Below, in pieces: positions 5,333 through 5,909 of a DNA stretch of 5,909 nt. A program made the position numbers and the translations under genes. The DNA is taken from assembly GCA_945873715.1 (NCBI GenBank), contig CAMCFL010000226.1, positions 1 to 5,909 of the forward strand, given 5' to 3'. The notes below the pieces were generated by a model, which searched no databases, was not told the origin of the DNA, and saw nothing but the letters and a program-made list of their open reading frames with translations. This DNA comes from Akkermansia muciniphila. Its GTDB lineage: Bacteria > Verrucomicrobiota > Verrucomicrobiia > Limisphaerales > UBA9464. How positions within the stretch are numbered: position 1 is the first letter of the stretch; every line of letters starts with the position of its first letter.

Positions 5333-5909
5333 GGCGGACGCGGGGATCGAGCCAGCGATAGGCGAGGTCGGAGGCGAGGTTGAGGAGGAGGAGGAGGGTG
5401 GAATAGACGATCACGAGACCGACCATCATGGGATAGTCGCGGCTGAAGAAGCTGTTCACGAAGAAAGCGCCGGTGCCGGGGATCTGGAAGACCCGCTCGA
5501 TGACGAAGGAACCGGTGAGCAGGTCGGCGAGCATCGGGCCGCAATAGGAGACCACCGGGAGGAGGGACGGACGCAATGCGTGACGACGGAGCAGTTGGAA
5601 CTCGCCGAGTCCCTTTGACCGGGCGGTGAGGATGAAAGGTGCCCGCAAGGTTTCCGAGAGCCCTTCGCGGAGGAGTCGGGAGACCCGCGCGGCGAAGTAG
5701 AGACCGAGGGCGAAGGTGGGGAGAATGGCCTGGGGAATCGAGCCCCACAGGGCAACGGGCAGCCAGCCCAGCTTGAGGCTGAAGAACAGCACCAGGAGCG
5801 GCGCGAGGACGAAGGTGGGGATGCAGACGCCGACGAGCACCAGCAGGCTCCCGGCCCAGTCAGGCCAACGCCCTCGGTAAACAGCACCGAGGAAACCCGC
5901 GGGGATGCC
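5325..5909 (-). CDS. OppB/DppB-type ABC transporter permease, C-terminal part (truncated by window edge)
   Basis: The - strand frame is open from the right window edge to a TGA at 5327-5325, giving 194 residues of the C-terminal part. The GTG at 5840 is internal; residues before it ('GIPAGFLGAVYRGRWPDW') continue the family pattern. Recognisable parts: 'SLLVLVGVCIPTFVLAPLLVLFFSLKLGWLPV', 'ILPTFALGLYFAARVSRLLREGLSETL', the ATPase-contact loop 'ARSKGLGEFQLLRRHALRPSLLPV', and the typical ending 'TGSFVIERVFQIPGTGAFFVNSFFSRDYPMMVGLVIVYSTLLLLLNLASDLAYRWLDPRVRHA' (residues about 132-194). It would pair with the OppC-type protein encoded next as the transmembrane channel. The first half, any binding protein gene and the promoter lie beyond the window. 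No ATPase subunit gene follows oppC; the next gene is moeA. Confidence 0.93.
   Translation of the reverse strand, partial: GIPAGFLGAVYRGRWPDWAGSLLVLVGVCIPTFVLAPLLVLFFSLKLGWLPVALWGSIPQAILPTFALGLYFAARVSRLLREGLSETLRAPFILTARSKGLGEFQLLRRHALRPSLLPVVSYCGPMLADLLTGSFVIERVFQIPGTGAFFVNSFFSRDYPMMVGLVIVYSTLLLLLNLASDLAYRWLDPRVRHA

Noticed and set aside
5370..5400. GAG-rich run resembling a simple repeat
   Set aside because: It encodes the leucine-rich membrane segment of the OppB-type permease on the - strand, so it is codon use and not an independent repeat.
1..5909. CRISPR arrays, tRNA or rRNA genes, transposases
   Set aside because: No direct-repeat/spacer pattern, cloverleaf, rRNA-like sequence or transposase motif was seen on either strand.

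Overview
The window is GC-rich and looks like a bacterial chromosome, most plausibly a member of the Verrucomicrobiota or a relative. The pointers are high GC, a secreted-type RCC1-repeat protein ending in the short 'E-S-x-D-L-x-x-W ... F-x-R-L-R' module I associate with that phylum, and DUF4143 ATPases. This assignment is inference; no rRNA or marker gene is present.

Layout from left to right. (1) The C-terminal end of an RCC1-repeat protein on the + strand (to 442). (2) Convergent with it, a DUF4143-type AAA ATPase on the - strand (472 to about 1713, or 1749 with an alternative start). (3) A divergent intergenic region of about 300 bp holding three inverted repeats and a short GC-rich hairpin. 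(4) A second, paralogous DUF4143-type ATPase on the + strand (2021-3181). (5) Convergent with that, a - strand operon read from the right edge: an OppB/DppB-type permease (partial), an OppC/DppC-type permease, and moeA (molybdopterin molybdenumtransferase). The operon genes overlap by 8 and 4 nt, so they are probably co-transcribed and translationally coupled.

The part most worth attention is the divergent ATPase pair. Each gene has its own long near-perfect palindrome (37-39 bp overall, centred on a single A) directly against its start codon. The two palindromes differ in sequence, although their length and placement match. This suggests each ATPase, or a partner, recognises its own start-proximal site, as an autoregulatory operator or as a DNA target of the ATPase/PD-(D/E)XK-like protein. 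A third palindrome between them shares the outer CCGTG/CACGG ends of the first. No function for such a pair is established by the sequence alone.

The operon on the right would import a peptide-like or other small solute through the OppBC channel and carries a molybdenum-cofactor insertion enzyme as its last gene. The coupling of moeA to a permease is an unusual arrangement whose meaning is unclear.
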